Translations under genes and position numbers: made by a program | In this document: piece by piece, positions 18,359-26,999 of the stretch | Position numbering within the stretch: position 1 is the first letter of the stretch | Layout of the letters: the number at the start of each line of letters is the position of its first letter | DNA from: JAWLBM01 sp041687675 | GTDB lineage: Bacteria > Pseudomonadota > Alphaproteobacteria > Rhizobiales > Pleomorphomonadaceae | Assembly: GCA_041687675.1 (NCBI GenBank) | Contig: JAWLBM010000025.1 | Location: 1-64,000 of the forward strand | Reading direction: 5' to 3' | Length of the DNA: 64,000 bases | Notes under the pieces: generated by a model | What the model saw: the letters and a program-made list of their open reading frames with translations, nothing else | What the model was told of the DNA's origin: nothing | The model's database searches: none

Positions 18359-19641
18359 GTCGGGCTCCCGTGTCTTGCGACCGACGCCGCCCGCGGGTCG
18401 AGCCGGACCTCGCGGATGACGAAGCGGCTGGCCGGCAGGGCCGGCGCCTTCGACCGGTCGATGGCGAGGTCCTGCTCGGGGACGATGTAGGTCATGCCGC
18501 CGGCGAGCAGCGTCACCGCCTGCTTCATCAGCGCGATGGTGATCCACTCGCCCGGGCAGCGGTGGCCGGTGAGGAAGGCGCCGCCTCCCTGGGGCACGAA
18601 GTCGTAGGGACTGCCGCTCCAGGAGAGGAAGCGGTCCGGGTCGAAGCGATCCGGATCCCGCCAGGTGGACGGATGGTGGTTGGTCGCGAACAGGCCGAGG
18701 ATGGCCCAGTCGCCGGCCTTGAACTCGTGGTCCCGCCAGCGGAAGTCGGCCGTCGCGCGGCCGCCGACCAGGGGGAAGAAGGGATAGTGCCGCCGCACCT
18801 CCTGGACGAAGCGCTCCACCTCCGGGTCCTCCGCGGCCGCGAGCCGGGCCCTGAGGTCGGGCCTCAGGTGCAGCGCGTGGGCGGCGAAGACGATGAAGCG
18901 GTCGACGGCGACGGTCGGCCGGAGGACGTTGAGGAGCTCGATTGCCGCGACCTCCGGGTCGAGCAGGCGGCCGTCCTCGTCCTCGTGGGCGGCGACGAGG
19001 GCGAGCGGCGATCCCGGCCGTGGCTTCGGGTCGCCGACGCGGGCCCGCCTGACGATGTCCGCCGCCCAGCGCTCGGACCGGCGCCGCAGCATCAGCGCGG
19101 GGACGACGCTCGGGCCGACGGCGCCGGCGCGGTCGATCATGGCACCGAACTCGCGGCTGCGCCGGTCCACCTCGTCCCCGCGCAGCGGCACGGCGGCCCA
19201 GTCGCAGGCGACCCTCGTCAGCAGCAGGCGGATCGCGTCGAACAGCACGACCTCCCGGCTACGCTGCCAGTCGGCGGCGGCGGCCGTCATCGCCTCGGCG
19301 AAGCGGCCGGTGAGGTCGGCGATCGCCTCGGGCGTCATCATGCCCATGAACATCGCCTTGCGCCGGTGGTGCGGCTTTCCCTCCATCTGCTGCACGCTGC
19401 CCTTGTCCTGCAGCAGCTTCAGCGTGGTGCGCGGAATCGCGCCGGCGCGGCAGAAGCGGCCATCGCCGTAGAAGACCTCGGCGGCGTCCGGCCCCTGCAT
19501 GCAGACGACCGGCCGCAGCATCAGCCGCGTCAGGAACGCGTCCGATCCGAGCTGCCGGCAGCGCTCCCCGATGTAGCCGTAGGTATCGGAGAGCAGCGCC
19601 AGCGTGTCGTCGAATCCGGGGGCGCGGGGCAGTCCAGGCAT
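18355..19641 (-). CDS. Cytochrome P450 of the CYP152 peroxygenase type
   Basis: 428 aa. The heme-ligand loop is GGGAFLTGHRCPGEW (Cys about 359). The I-helix reads LNVLRPTVAVDRFIVFAAHAL; Arg-Pro replaces the acid-alcohol pair of monooxygenases. This Arg binds the fatty-acid carboxylate in CYP152 enzymes such as BS-beta, SP-alpha and OleT. Such P450s use H2O2 directly to hydroxylate (alpha or beta) or decarboxylate fatty acids and need no reductase. The ATG at 19641 has GGAG 5 nt upstream, and the length fits the family. Which of the three reactions dominates cannot be read safely from the sequence. Confidence 0.9.
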   Translation of the reverse strand: MPGLPRAPGFDDTLALLSDTYGYIGERCRQLGSDAFLTRLMLRPVVCMQGPDAAEVFYGDGRFCRAGAIPRTTLKLLQDKGSVQQMEGKPHHRRKAMFMGMMTPEAIADLTGRFAEAMTAAAADWQRSREVVLFDAIRLLLTRVACDWAAVPLRGDEVDRRSREFGAMIDRAGAVGPSVVPALMLRRRSERWAADIVRRARVGDPKPRPGSPLALVAAHEDEDGRLLDPEVAAIELLNVLRPTVAVDRFIVFAAHALHLRPDLRARLAAAEDPEVERFVQEVRRHYPFFPLVGGRATADFRWRDHEFKAGDWAILGLFATNHHPSTWRDPDRFDPDRFLSWSGSPYDFVPQGGGAFLTGHRCPGEWITIALMKQAVTLLAGGMTYIVPEQDLAIDRSKAPALPASRFVIREVRLDPRAASVARHGSPT

Positions 19642-19860
19642 CGTGTCTCCGAGGGCTCGGGCGCGCGTCGGCGCCGCACGGGGTTTCAACCCCTGTCGCG
19701 GCAAGGACGTTCCGCCTCCCCGGCGACCTCTTCACCGCCGCATGGCCGATCAACGGAAACAGGCAATTCGCGCGCGGACCGCGACGGGGCATGGTCCGCG
19801 CTGTCCGGCGGCGGCCCGCCGGGCCGGCGAAGACGCCGCCGAACGCCTTCTGGAGACAAG

Positions 19861-20304
19861 ATGATGAGCGCGATCCCGTCACTCGGAAGGACCGACGCCC
19901 CGGCGGCCCCGTCCGGCATCGCCCCGGAGGCGGGCATCGTCGCGGCCGGCCCGCGGCTCGTGCTGCGGGCGGAGGGTGCAGCCGTGCTGGCGGCCGCCAC
20001 GGCGACCTATGCCGCCGGCGGCTGGAGTTGGGCGATCTTCGCGCTCGCGGTCCTCGCCCCGGACCTCTCGATGCTCGGCTATCTCGCCGGGCGGCGCGCC
20101 GGGGCGGCGCTCTACAACGCCGCCCACAGCCATGTCGGTCCGCTGGCCGTCGCCCTCGCCGGGCATCTCCTGGGGTCGGGCGAGGCCGTTGCCGCAGCCC
20201 TTGCCTGGGCGGCGCACATCGGCTTCGACCGGATGCTCGGCTACGGTCTCAAGTATGCCGACGGCTTCGGCCGGACCCACCTCGGCCGGTTTGGCCGGCG
20301 CTGA
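19861..20304 (+). CDS. DUF4260-type small membrane protein
   Basis: 147 aa. The hydrophobic core (AAVLAAATATYAAGGWSWAIFA, then a second segment around LAVALAGHLLG) and the pattern LAPDLSMLGYLAGRRAGA...YNAAHS with C-terminal HIGFDRMLGYGLKYADGF match the DUF4260 family. The function is unknown. GGAG lies 5 nt before the ATG. It is divergent from the P450 with a 219-bp gap. Confidence 0.8.
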   Translation: MMSAIPSLGRTDAPAAPSGIAPEAGIVAAGPRLVLRAEGAAVLAAATATYAAGGWSWAIFALAVLAPDLSMLGYLAGRRAGAALYNAAHSHVGPLAVALAGHLLGSGEAVAAALAWAAHIGFDRMLGYGLKYADGFGRTHLGRFGRR

Positions 20305-20328
20305 GGCGACGCGGCCCGGGGCGGGGCC

Positions 20329-21195
20329 TCAGGCGAGGCCGTGCACCCTGGCGAGGCTCTTGAGGTACGGCACGCCCTTCTCCAGCACTTCGTGCCGGTC
20401 GCGGGCGACGTCGCGCCAGACGCAGAGCGCCGAGGCGATCTCCGGCGGCAGGGTGACGAAGCTCTCCATCACCAGGTCGCCCTTGAAGCCGGTCTCGGCC
20501 AGCGCCCGGAAGACGTCCGTCCAGTCGATGGTGCCGGAGCCCGGCACGCCGCGGTCGCTCTCGGAAAGGTGGATGTAGGAGCAGTGCTCCCCGGCCACCC
20601 GGACGCCGTGGCCGACACCCTTCTCCTCGATGTTCATGTGGTAGGTGTCGAGGTGGATGGTGACGTTCGGCTCGTCGAGGCGCTCCAGGAAGGCCAGCGA
20701 CTGGGCGGCCGTGTTGAGGAGGTGGGTCTCGTACCGATTGCAGGGCTCGACGCCGACCAGCATGCCGAGCTCGCGGGCGCGGCGGGCGACCGGCTTCAGG
20801 GCCTTCGCCATGTTGGCGTATTCCGTCTCGGTCGGGCGCGCGCCGGACTTCCAGCCGAGCGCCGAGTAGGTGACGCCGCAGAGGATGGAGCAGCCGAGCG
20901 CGTGGGCCTTCTCCAGCGCCGGCATCAGGAAGGCGGTCGCCTTCTCCGGATGGAGGGGCGCCGCGGCGTCGGGGGGCAGGCAGAGCGAGGCGGTCGGCTC
21001 GACCCCGTGCTTCTCGAACAGCCGGCGCGAATGCTCCGCGTCGACCGCCGCCGGGTTGAGCAGCGCGATCTCCAGCACCTCGAGGCCGTGCTCGGCTGCC
21101 TCCGGCACCGCGAGTTCCGCCGCCTCGCGGGTCCATTCGGCAGCCCAGAGGCTGGTGTGCATTCCCACGCGGACACGCTCGGGTCTCATGACCAT
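20329..21195 (-). CDS. Sugar-phosphate isomerase/epimerase (TIM barrel, AP-endonuclease 2 fold)
   Basis: 288 aa. The xylose-isomerase-like TIM barrel is recognised by LGMLVGVEPCNRYETHLLNT, VTIHLDTYHMNIEE and SYIHLSESDRGVPGSG, with metal ligands Glu, Asp, His and Glu in these stretches. Close relatives are D-psicose/D-tagatose 3-epimerases and related sugar isomerases; the sugar is not predictable. The ATG at 21195 has AGGAG 8 nt upstream. It follows the LacI gene by 18 nt, so the two form an operon. Confidence 0.85.
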   Translation of the reverse strand: MVMRPERVRVGMHTSLWAAEWTREAAELAVPEAAEHGLEVLEIALLNPAAVDAEHSRRLFEKHGVEPTASLCLPPDAAAPLHPEKATAFLMPALEKAHALGCSILCGVTYSALGWKSGARPTETEYANMAKALKPVARRARELGMLVGVEPCNRYETHLLNTAAQSLAFLERLDEPNVTIHLDTYHMNIEEKGVGHGVRVAGEHCSYIHLSESDRGVPGSGTIDWTDVFRALAETGFKGDLVMESFVTLPPEIASALCVWRDVARDRHEVLEKGVPYLKSLARVHGLA

Positions 21196-21213
21196 GTCTT
21201 CAACTCCTGCCCT

Positions 21214-22302
21214 TCAACCGGGTGACGGTGTTTGCGGCGCCAGCGCGCCGCTTTCTTCTGCTCCCTCCGCCCCGCTTGAGCCGACCCGCACCCCGAGGGG
21301 CGGCCCGACCCGGCGGGTGGACTGGCGGATCTCGAGGCGGCAGGCGAGGCGCTCGCGGGCGGGCTTCTCGCCGGCCATCCGCGCCTGCAGCAGCCGCCAG
21401 GCCGCCGCGGCCATGCCGTCCACCGGCTGGGCGACCGCGGTGATCGACGGCGTCGACACCCGCATCCAGGCGTAGTCGTCGTAGCCGATCAGCGACATCT
21501 CCTCGGGCGAGCGGATGCCCAGCCGCTTGAACGCGGCGATCACGCCCATGGTGACGAAGTTGGTGAGCGCGATGATGCCGGTGGGGCGGTCGTCGGCGGC
21601 GAGCGCCCTCTCGATCCGCTCGTCGATCTCCTCGAAGGTGAGGCCGACCTCGAGCACGCCGGGCGCCGCCAGCCCCGCCTCCTCGTAGGCCCGGTGGATG
21701 CCGGCGCAGCGCTCGCGGATGTTGGCGTAGCCGAGGCTGGAGGCGACGACGAGGACGCGGCGGTGGCCGAGGTCGAGCAGGTGGCGGGCGGCGAGCGCGG
21801 CGGCGGCCGCATTGTCGACCTCTACCGCGGCGATGGCCGGATCGTCAGTCACCCGGTCGACCGTGACGAAGGGAACGCGCGCCGATTCGAGAAGCCCTCG
21901 GACCACGAAGGCGTCGCTGCCCGGAACCACCACCACGCCGGCCGGGCGCCAGGACAGGAGCGCAGCCATCCGGTGCTGCTCCTCCTCTTCGTTCTCGTTG
22001 CTGCTGGCAATGATCAGGTCGTAGCCCTCGACGCTGACTCGCCGCTCGACCGACGCGACCAGGGCGGTGAAGAAGGGGTTCTCGAGCCGCGGCACCAGCG
22101 CGCAGATCACCCGCGCCTTGCCGGTGCGCAGCTGCGATGCGGCGCGGTCGATCTGGTAGTTCAGCTCACGCGCGGCCTGCCGCACCCGTTCCGCGAGCAC
22201 CGGGTCGACCGGCTTGCGGTTTCCGAGTACGTTGGACACCGTCGCGGGCGAAACACCCGCTCGGAGCGCCACGTCGCGCATGGTGGGTGGCTTCAGCGCC
22301 AT
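21214..22302 (-). CDS. LacI-family transcriptional regulator
   Basis: 362 aa. The helix-turn-helix is TMRDVALRAGVSPATVSNVL (about 7-26), followed by the hinge and a periplasmic-binding-protein-like sensor (about 60-340). The ATG at 22302 starts directly before the HTH. An in-frame ATG at 22440 would add a 46-residue basic extension and would sit on the operator, so it is not chosen. It is the first gene of a pair with the sugar isomerase and probably represses that operon. Confidence 0.9.
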   Translation of the reverse strand: MALKPPTMRDVALRAGVSPATVSNVLGNRKPVDPVLAERVRQAARELNYQIDRAASQLRTGKARVICALVPRLENPFFTALVASVERRVSVEGYDLIIASSNENEEEEQHRMAALLSWRPAGVVVVPGSDAFVVRGLLESARVPFVTVDRVTDDPAIAAVEVDNAAAAALAARHLLDLGHRRVLVVASSLGYANIRERCAGIHRAYEEAGLAAPGVLEVGLTFEEIDERIERALAADDRPTGIIALTNFVTMGVIAAFKRLGIRSPEEMSLIGYDDYAWMRVSTPSITAVAQPVDGMAAAAWRLLQARMAGEKPARERLACRLEIRQSTRRVGPPLGVRVGSSGAEGAEESGALAPQTPSPG

Positions 22303-22440
22303 TCGCCGCGACAGGCCGCCGCCCTCCTCGCCCCGCCGTCCCCCCGCGGCGGGCACCTCCTCCCGGCCGAGGGCCGCGGGAACCGGAATCCCTCGCGACC
22401 GACGCCGCCGGACGGTTCCCATTGCGGGGAACGCATCCAT

Positions 22441-22454
22441 GTAAATCGTTTTAC
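22441..22454. promoter_or_regulatory. LacI-type operator
   Basis: GTAAATCGTTTTAC is a 14-bp palindrome with a central CG and one mismatched pair, the classic layout of LacI-family sites. It lies 139 bp before the LacI start and 116 bp after the SMP-30 stop, and fits autoregulation. Confidence 0.6.
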
Positions 22455-22570
22455 GGCCGTCCGGTGCGAGCTGTCAAGGACGCCGGCGGTGACCGACGGG
22501 TCGATCGGGATCGGGATGGTCCTTCAGGGGCTGGCGGCGGGCGCCGGCCGCCGGGCTTCAGCCCCGGTGA

Positions 22571-23458
22571 TCAGGCTGCCGGGTCGAACAGCGGCAGCGG
22601 CAGGCCGGGGACATCCACCCTGAGGGCGAACAGCCCGCCCGCCGCGGGCTGGCGCTCGAGTTCCTCGTCCGGCCGGCCGGCGCGGGCGGTGGTGACGTAG
22701 AGGGTCCTGAGGTCCGCGCCGCCGAAGGCCGGCATGGTGGGGCAGCGCGCCGGGACGGGGTGGACGGAGATCAGCGACCCGTCCGGGCCGTGGCACTGGA
22801 CGCGGCCGCCCTCGAAGAGCGCCACCCAGTAACGGCCCTCCGCGTCCACGGCGGCGCCGTCGGGGCGTCCGCGGTCCGCGGCCGTATCGTCGAAGCGGAT
22901 GAACACGCGGCGATTCGAGGGCGTGCCGCTGGCCGGGTCGTAGTCGAAGGCCCAGACGGTGAAGCGCGGCGTGTCGGCATGGTACATGGTCCGCCCGTCC
23001 GGGGAGAAGGCGAGCCCGTTGGAGGTGGTGAGGCCCTCGACGAGGCGTACGAGGCCGCGCCGGTCGAAGCGGTAGAGGTTCGCCATGCCGCCGACCTTGG
23101 GCTCGTCCAGCGTACCGGCGAGGAAGCGGCCGCGCGGGTCGGTGCGCCCGTCGTTGAAGCGGCTCGCGGCCTGGTCCTCCGGGTTGTCCGCCAGCTTCAG
23201 TTCGGGGCGGCCCGCCGCGTCCAGCCGCCAGATGCCCGAGCGGGTGCCGGCGACGAAGCCGCCGTCCACCGACGGCGCGAGGCAGCCGACCTCCTCCGGC
23301 ATCTCCTCCACCCTGTGCCCGCCGGTCTCGGGGTCGAGCCGATGCAGCCGGCGGCCCTTGATGTCGGTGAACCAGATCGCCCGCTCACGCTCCACCCAGA
23401 CCGGGCTTTCGCCGAGCGCGGCGCGCGCGTCGAGGACGAGGTCGAAGGCGGCGGTCAT
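22571..23458 (-). CDS. SMP-30/gluconolactonase-family protein
   Basis: 295 aa, six-bladed beta-propeller lactonase family. Seen: GESPVWVERERAIWFTDIKG near the N-terminus (metal Glu), SRFNDGRTDPRGRFLAGT, TSNGLAFSPDGRTMYHADT and RPDGAAVDAEGRYWVALFEG (metal Asn and Asp positions). Known members hydrolyse sugar lactones. GGAG lies 7 nt before the ATG. It sits upstream of the LacI-isomerase pair on the same strand, with the operator in the 268-bp gap, and may belong to the same sugar pathway. Confidence 0.9.
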   Translation of the reverse strand: MTAAFDLVLDARAALGESPVWVERERAIWFTDIKGRRLHRLDPETGGHRVEEMPEEVGCLAPSVDGGFVAGTRSGIWRLDAAGRPELKLADNPEDQAASRFNDGRTDPRGRFLAGTLDEPKVGGMANLYRFDRRGLVRLVEGLTTSNGLAFSPDGRTMYHADTPRFTVWAFDYDPASGTPSNRRVFIRFDDTAADRGRPDGAAVDAEGRYWVALFEGGRVQCHGPDGSLISVHPVPARCPTMPAFGGADLRTLYVTTARAGRPDEELERQPAAGGLFALRVDVPGLPLPLFDPAA

Positions 23459-23615
23459 CGGCGGTCTCCGGCGAGGGTTGCGGGCACGGCCGCGCCCGCC
23501 GCTTCATAGCCGACCGGAGCCGTGCCGCCAAATCCTCCGGCGGGCAGGCTCGTCGCCCCGGCCTCCGGCCGTGGGCGCGCCGCCCGGAGGTCCCGCCCCG
23601 GTGCCGCCCCCCGGA

Positions 23616-23703
23616 CGTCATCCCGGCGAAAGCCGGGATCCAGAAAACCGTTGGACGTCAGTGCCTTAAGGAAGTCTGGATCCCGGCTTTCGCCGGGATG
23701 ACG
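23616..23703. repeat. REP/BIME-like unit 1
   Basis: Two 28-bp arms in inverted orientation (23616-23643 and 23676-23703) flank a 32-bp spacer. Each arm is itself a hairpin built on CCCGGCGAAAGCCGGG. The unit is 88 bp and can fold either as two small hairpins or as one long one. The arm sequence is of a kind common between genes in alphaproteobacteria. Confidence 0.85.
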
Positions 23704-23722
23704 TGGTCCATATGGATGACGC

Positions 23723-23743
23723 GCGGCTTTCGCCGGGATGACG
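23723..23743. repeat. Solitary REP half-copy
   Basis: A truncated arm, CGGCTTTCGCCGGGATGACG plus one base, lies 20 bp after unit 1 in the same orientation as that unit's right arm. It is probably a decayed copy. Confidence 0.7.
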
Positions 23744-23853
23744 TCCGCGACTGGGAGTGACGTCCGGGTGGGGCCGGAAAGCCAATACCCGAACAGGATC
23801 CCTCGTCGGCCGTTGGAGAACCCGACCCGCACCCGACGTCCTATCCCCCTTGC

Positions 23854-23941
23854 CGTCATCCCGGCGAAAGCCGGGATCCAGAAAACCCAGCAGCGTCCGT
23901 GACTTAGGGAATACTGGATCCCGGCTTTCGCCGGGATGACG
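23854..23941. repeat. REP/BIME-like unit 2
   Basis: Same architecture as unit 1: 28-bp inverted arms (23854-23881 and 23914-23941) around a 32-bp spacer. The arms are identical to those of unit 1. The spacer is diverged but keeps AAAACC at the left end and a CTTA-centred block. Confidence 0.85.
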
Positions 23942-24033
23942 ACGAGTAGACCTGACGTCCGGCGCTCGGCGGGACACCGTCGCCCATGCTGTCTCGCCCA
24001 GCCTTCGCCCCTCCCGCCGGCCCACCGCGCCCG

Positions 24034-24654
24034 TCACCGCGCCGCGCCCGGGCGCCGGTCGGCACCGTGGTGGCGCAGGGAGCGGACGAGGGCGTAGCCG
24101 AGCGCCAGCGTCGCCGCCAGCCCGACCAGGAACCAGGTGAGGTTGCCGAGCACGGCCGCGAGGTTCTGCACGCTGTCGCTGAACAGCATGCCGAGGGAGA
24201 CGTAGAGGCCGACCCAGACGACCTCCCCCGCCACGCCCGCCACGGTGAAGCGGATCCAGGCGAGCGGGGCGAGGCCGCTGACGAGGTTGACGTAGGGGCC
24301 GGTCGGGCTCAGCAGCCAGCGGGTGAAGAAGACGCCGGTGCCGCCCCAGCGGTCGATGAAGCCGCGCGCCCGGGCGAGCGTCGCTTCGGCCCGGAATCGG
24401 CGGGCGAGGCGCTCGGCGAGCGGCGGGCCGCCGAGGCGGCCGATGAAGTAGCCCGCCTGGTCGCCGGCGACCGCGCCCGCGACGCCGAATGCGAGCACCG
24501 CGGCGAGGTCCATCTCGCCCTGGGCGACCAGCGAGCCGACGGCCAGCATCAGCAGCGAGGAGGGGAAGGGGACGCCGACGCAGTTGATCGCGAGGATGAC
24601 CGCCAGCGCGAGCGCGCCCCAGTCGCCGACGGCGGCCATCAGCTGCTCGGTCAC
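24034..24654 (-). CDS. DedA/SNARE-associated-family membrane protein
   Basis: 206 aa, several membrane segments. The family pattern is visible: NCVGVPFPSSLLMLAVGSLV, FGVAGAVAGDQAGYFIGRLG, FFTRWLLSPTGPYVNLVSGL (with the conserved Arg) and a C-terminal hydrophobic helix. DedA proteins are linked to lipid-carrier or phospholipid flipping and envelope homeostasis. The start is a GTG in a GTGA overlap with the upstream gene; an internal ATG at 24639 is possible. Confidence 0.85.
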   Translation of the reverse strand: MTEQLMAAVGDWGALALAVILAINCVGVPFPSSLLMLAVGSLVAQGEMDLAAVLAFGVAGAVAGDQAGYFIGRLGGPPLAERLARRFRAEATLARARGFIDRWGGTGVFFTRWLLSPTGPYVNLVSGLAPLAWIRFTVAGVAGEVVWVGLYVSLGMLFSDSVQNLAAVLGNLTWFLVGLAATLALGYALVRSLRHHGADRRPGAAR

Positions 24655-25109
24655 GGCGGCGCCCCTCCGCCCCCGGCGGCCCGCTCGGCGGCGATCGCCG
24701 CCTCCAGCATCGCCACCACCTCGCCGAGGCTGCGGCCCTCGGCGGCCGCGATCTCGGACAGCGGCCGGCGGTCGCGGACGCCCGTCGGGAGCCCGATCGC
24801 CTGCTGCAGCACCTGCGGAGGCACGTCGTGGGAATGGGCGACGTAGCCGATGGTCATCCAGCCGACGATGGGGTCGTCGCGGTGCTGCGACCAGTAGATC
24901 GCCGAGACCACCGCCCGCGCGCCGAAGATGCCGGTCGCGATCCCGACCAGCAGGAACGCCGCCAGCAGGAACCGCTGCCACCGGGTGAGCACGCCGAGCC
25001 GCCGGATCACCGGACCGCGTCCCCGCCCGCCCGGACGCGCCCGCCGCGCCGTCTCGCCACTCGCCGCATTGTGGATCGCCCCCGGTCCGCCGTCTCGCCG
25101 GCGGATCAT
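24651..25109 (-). CDS. Hypothetical single-pass membrane protein upstream of DedA
   Basis: 152 aa as a long frame. The conserved-looking part probably starts at a GTG at 25010 (119 aa). One transmembrane helix (WQRFLLAAFLLVGIATGIFG) is followed by a soluble domain with QHRDDPIVGWMTIGYVAHSH and LSEIAAAEGRSLGEVVAMLE, which resembles a short helical repeat. I do not recognise a named family. Its 4-nt overlap with dedA indicates co-expression. Confidence 0.6.
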   Translation of the reverse strand: MIRRRDGGPGAIHNAASGETARRARPGGRGRGPVIRRLGVLTRWQRFLLAAFLLVGIATGIFGARAVVSAIYWSQHRDDPIVGWMTIGYVAHSHDVPPQVLQQAIGLPTGVRDRRPLSEIAAAEGRSLGEVVAMLEAAIAAERAAGGGGAPP

Positions 25110-25154
25110 AGCCCCGCCGCGGCGCCCGCGGCCAGCCCCTCGCCCGGCGACCGT

Positions 25155-25589
25155 TCAGCGCTGCGGGGTGCGCCTTCCCCGCTCGGCCTCGGCCGTCGCC
25201 ACCAGCCGTCCGGCGGCGGCGACCGCGGCCTCGACCGCCTCGCCGAGGCCGGCCCCGGCGGCGAGCCGCGCCGCGAGGACGCCGACGAAGCAGTCGCCGG
25301 CGCCGTGCGTGGACGCGACCTTCACCGGCGGCGCCGGCAGCGCGAAGTCCCCTTCCCCGCCGGCCACCGCCGCGCCGTGCGGCCCGGCGGTGACGATCGC
25401 GACCGGAAGGCGCCGGCCGAGCGCGGTCGCCGCCCGGCGGGCGGAGGCGAGGTCGTCGACCGGGCCGCCGCCCATCATCTCCGCCTCCACCGCGTTGGCG
25501 ACGAGGATGTCGACGAGGGCGGCGAGCGCGTCGGCGAGCGGCCGGGCCGGCGCGGCGAGTGCATATTTCCCCGTCCGGCGCCGGCGCAC
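25155..25589 (-). pseudogene. C-terminal remnant of a PfkB/ribokinase-type sugar kinase
   Basis: About 144 codons of a PfkB kinase remain. The signature around VASTHGAGDCFVGVLAARLA contains the GAGD catalytic loop, and DILVANAVEAEMM is the substrate/lid-adjacent segment. The N-terminal half of the usual 300-aa protein is absent: homology stops near 25565, and the preceding bases read into unrelated sequence. The only start is a GTG after a basic stretch. It is very probably inactive. Confidence 0.75.
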
Positions 25590-25801
25590 CCCGCTTTTGC
25601 ATCCGGGTGCCCTGCCGCTCCCCGAACGCGCCGTTCCGGCGAGAGCCGCGACCGCCGACGGTCCGCAGACTCGGGAGGGGACATTATCCGATGGTGCGGC
25701 GGAGGCAAACGGCCGCCTCCCCGCGCCGGGTGGAGGAACCGGGGGGCGTGGCCGCTGTTGACCCGGACAGCCTTTGTTTCCGGCCTTGAAAGGAGCGCCC
25801 C

Positions 25802-26224
25802 ATGATCGCGCGATCGAAACACGCCGCCCGCCTCGCAGCCGCCCTTGTCGCGGCCCTCGCCGCAGGACCGGCCCTCGCCGGACCGCTCGACGTCATCGAG
25901 GACGACGCACGGCTGCTGCTGTTCTTCGTGGTCGACGAGTCGTCCCGCTACTACGAGGACCAGTTGACGCGGATCGAGCCCTACGCCACCGCCTTCGAGC
26001 GCCAGGACATCGTGCCGATCGCGGTGATCGGCGACGATCGGTCCGTGCGCCTCGACACCGGCGAGCCGCTGGACCCGGGGATCGGCCGGATGCTGCGCGA
26101 GCGCTTCGAGGTCGACCCGTCGGCGGCCTACTCGGGCTTCCTCATCCGCCGCGACGGCACCATCGCCTTCGAGGACATCCGGCCGATCTCGATGGCCGAG
26201 ATCATCGCGGCCCTCGACGACTGA
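25802..26224 (+). CDS. DUF4174 secreted protein
   Basis: 140 aa with a Sec signal peptide (RLAAALVAALAAGPALA). The mature part is one small alpha/beta domain: LLLFFVVDESSRYYEDQL, IVPIAVIGDD, YSGFLIRRDGTIAFEDIRPI. This matches the DUF4174 family, which has a thioredoxin-like outline without a CxxC. The function is unknown. AAGGAG lies 6 nt before the ATG. Confidence 0.85.
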   Translation: MIARSKHAARLAAALVAALAAGPALAGPLDVIEDDARLLLFFVVDESSRYYEDQLTRIEPYATAFERQDIVPIAVIGDDRSVRLDTGEPLDPGIGRMLRERFEVDPSAAYSGFLIRRDGTIAFEDIRPISMAEIIAALDD

Positions 26225-26247
26225 GCCGTCGCCGAGGGCCGGCCCGG

Positions 26248-26892
26248 TCAGTTCGTTTCGGGCGGGCAGTCCGCCGCGGCAGCCTGGTTCACGCCGTCGC
26301 AGACCGGGGTGACGTTGACGTCGGGGGCGGCGTCCGGAGCCGGCGGCTCGACCTCCGGGATGCCGGTGATGTTGGCCGGCGAGGCCACCGCGCCGGTGGT
26401 ATCGGGTGCGTCGAGGCCCATGGCGATCCCGGTTATCAGAGCCGCTTCGGCGTTCTGGAGGGTGCCGTCCTCGTTGAGGTCCGCGACCATCTCGAGGCCG
26501 GTGCGGAACTCCTCGGGCGTCAGGTAGCCGTCCTCCGCGCCCTGCCAGTGGGCCGTGAGATCCGCCGCTGCGACCGCCTCGTGCAGTTCCTCCCGGCTCA
26601 GGCTGCCGCTGTCGTCGTCGTCGTAGTCGGCGAAGGCGGGCTGCGGCGCGGCGAACCAGGTCTGCCAGCCGACGTGGAAATCGACCTCGTCGAGGTCGCC
26701 GCCGCTGCTCCAGGCGGTGGTCAGGCCCTCGGCGAACTCGTCGCTCTCGATCCGTCCGTCGTCGTCGGTGTCCCACGCCTCGAACACGCGGTCGGCGGAG
26801 GCGGCGAAGTCCTGGTCGGCCGCGGCGAGCGCCAGCGTCGGCGCGGCGGCGAAGGCCAGAAGCGCGGCGAAGGCTGTCCGTGTCGCTGTCAT
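26248..26892 (-). CDS. EF-hand calcium-binding secreted protein
   Basis: 214 aa with a signal peptide. It has at least three EF-hand-like loops: DTDDDGRIESDEF (about 42), DYDDDDSGSLSREE (about 88) and DLNEDGTLQNAE (about 138). The C-terminal 60 residues are Pro/Ala-rich with two cysteines (VCDG and DCPPETN), possibly a disulfide. The start at 26892 has GGGAG upstream. Calcium binding in the periplasm is inferred; the partner is unknown. Confidence 0.85.
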   Translation of the reverse strand: MTATRTAFAALLAFAAAPTLALAAADQDFAASADRVFEAWDTDDDGRIESDEFAEGLTTAWSSGGDLDEVDFHVGWQTWFAAPQPAFADYDDDDSGSLSREELHEAVAAADLTAHWQGAEDGYLTPEEFRTGLEMVADLNEDGTLQNAEAALITGIAMGLDAPDTTGAVASPANITGIPEVEPPAPDAAPDVNVTPVCDGVNQAAAADCPPETN

Positions 26893-26999
26893 GGTGGGGT
26901 CTCCCTGTTCGGCCGGCGGGCGCGGGGCCCCGGCGCCGGCGGTGGCTCCTTCCGGGAACAGGGAAGTCGGGGCCGGGTTCCGCGCACCTCCGCGTTCGG

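Larger units (their letters stand above)
23459..24033. other. Gene-free region with REP elements
   Basis: 575 bp between the lactonase and DedA genes. It holds two BIME-like repeat units and a lone half-copy (listed separately). Open frames through the palindromes are artefacts of the repeats. I see no gene. Confidence 0.75.

Noticed and set aside
23616..23941. CRISPR-like array
   Set aside because: The repeats are inverted pairs with self-complementary arms and only two units, with related spacers and no cas genes. This is REP/BIME, not CRISPR.
23455..24037. Small open frames across the repeats between the lactonase and DedA genes
   Set aside because: Their translations are made largely of the palindromic REP arms; they have no ribosome sites and no homology.
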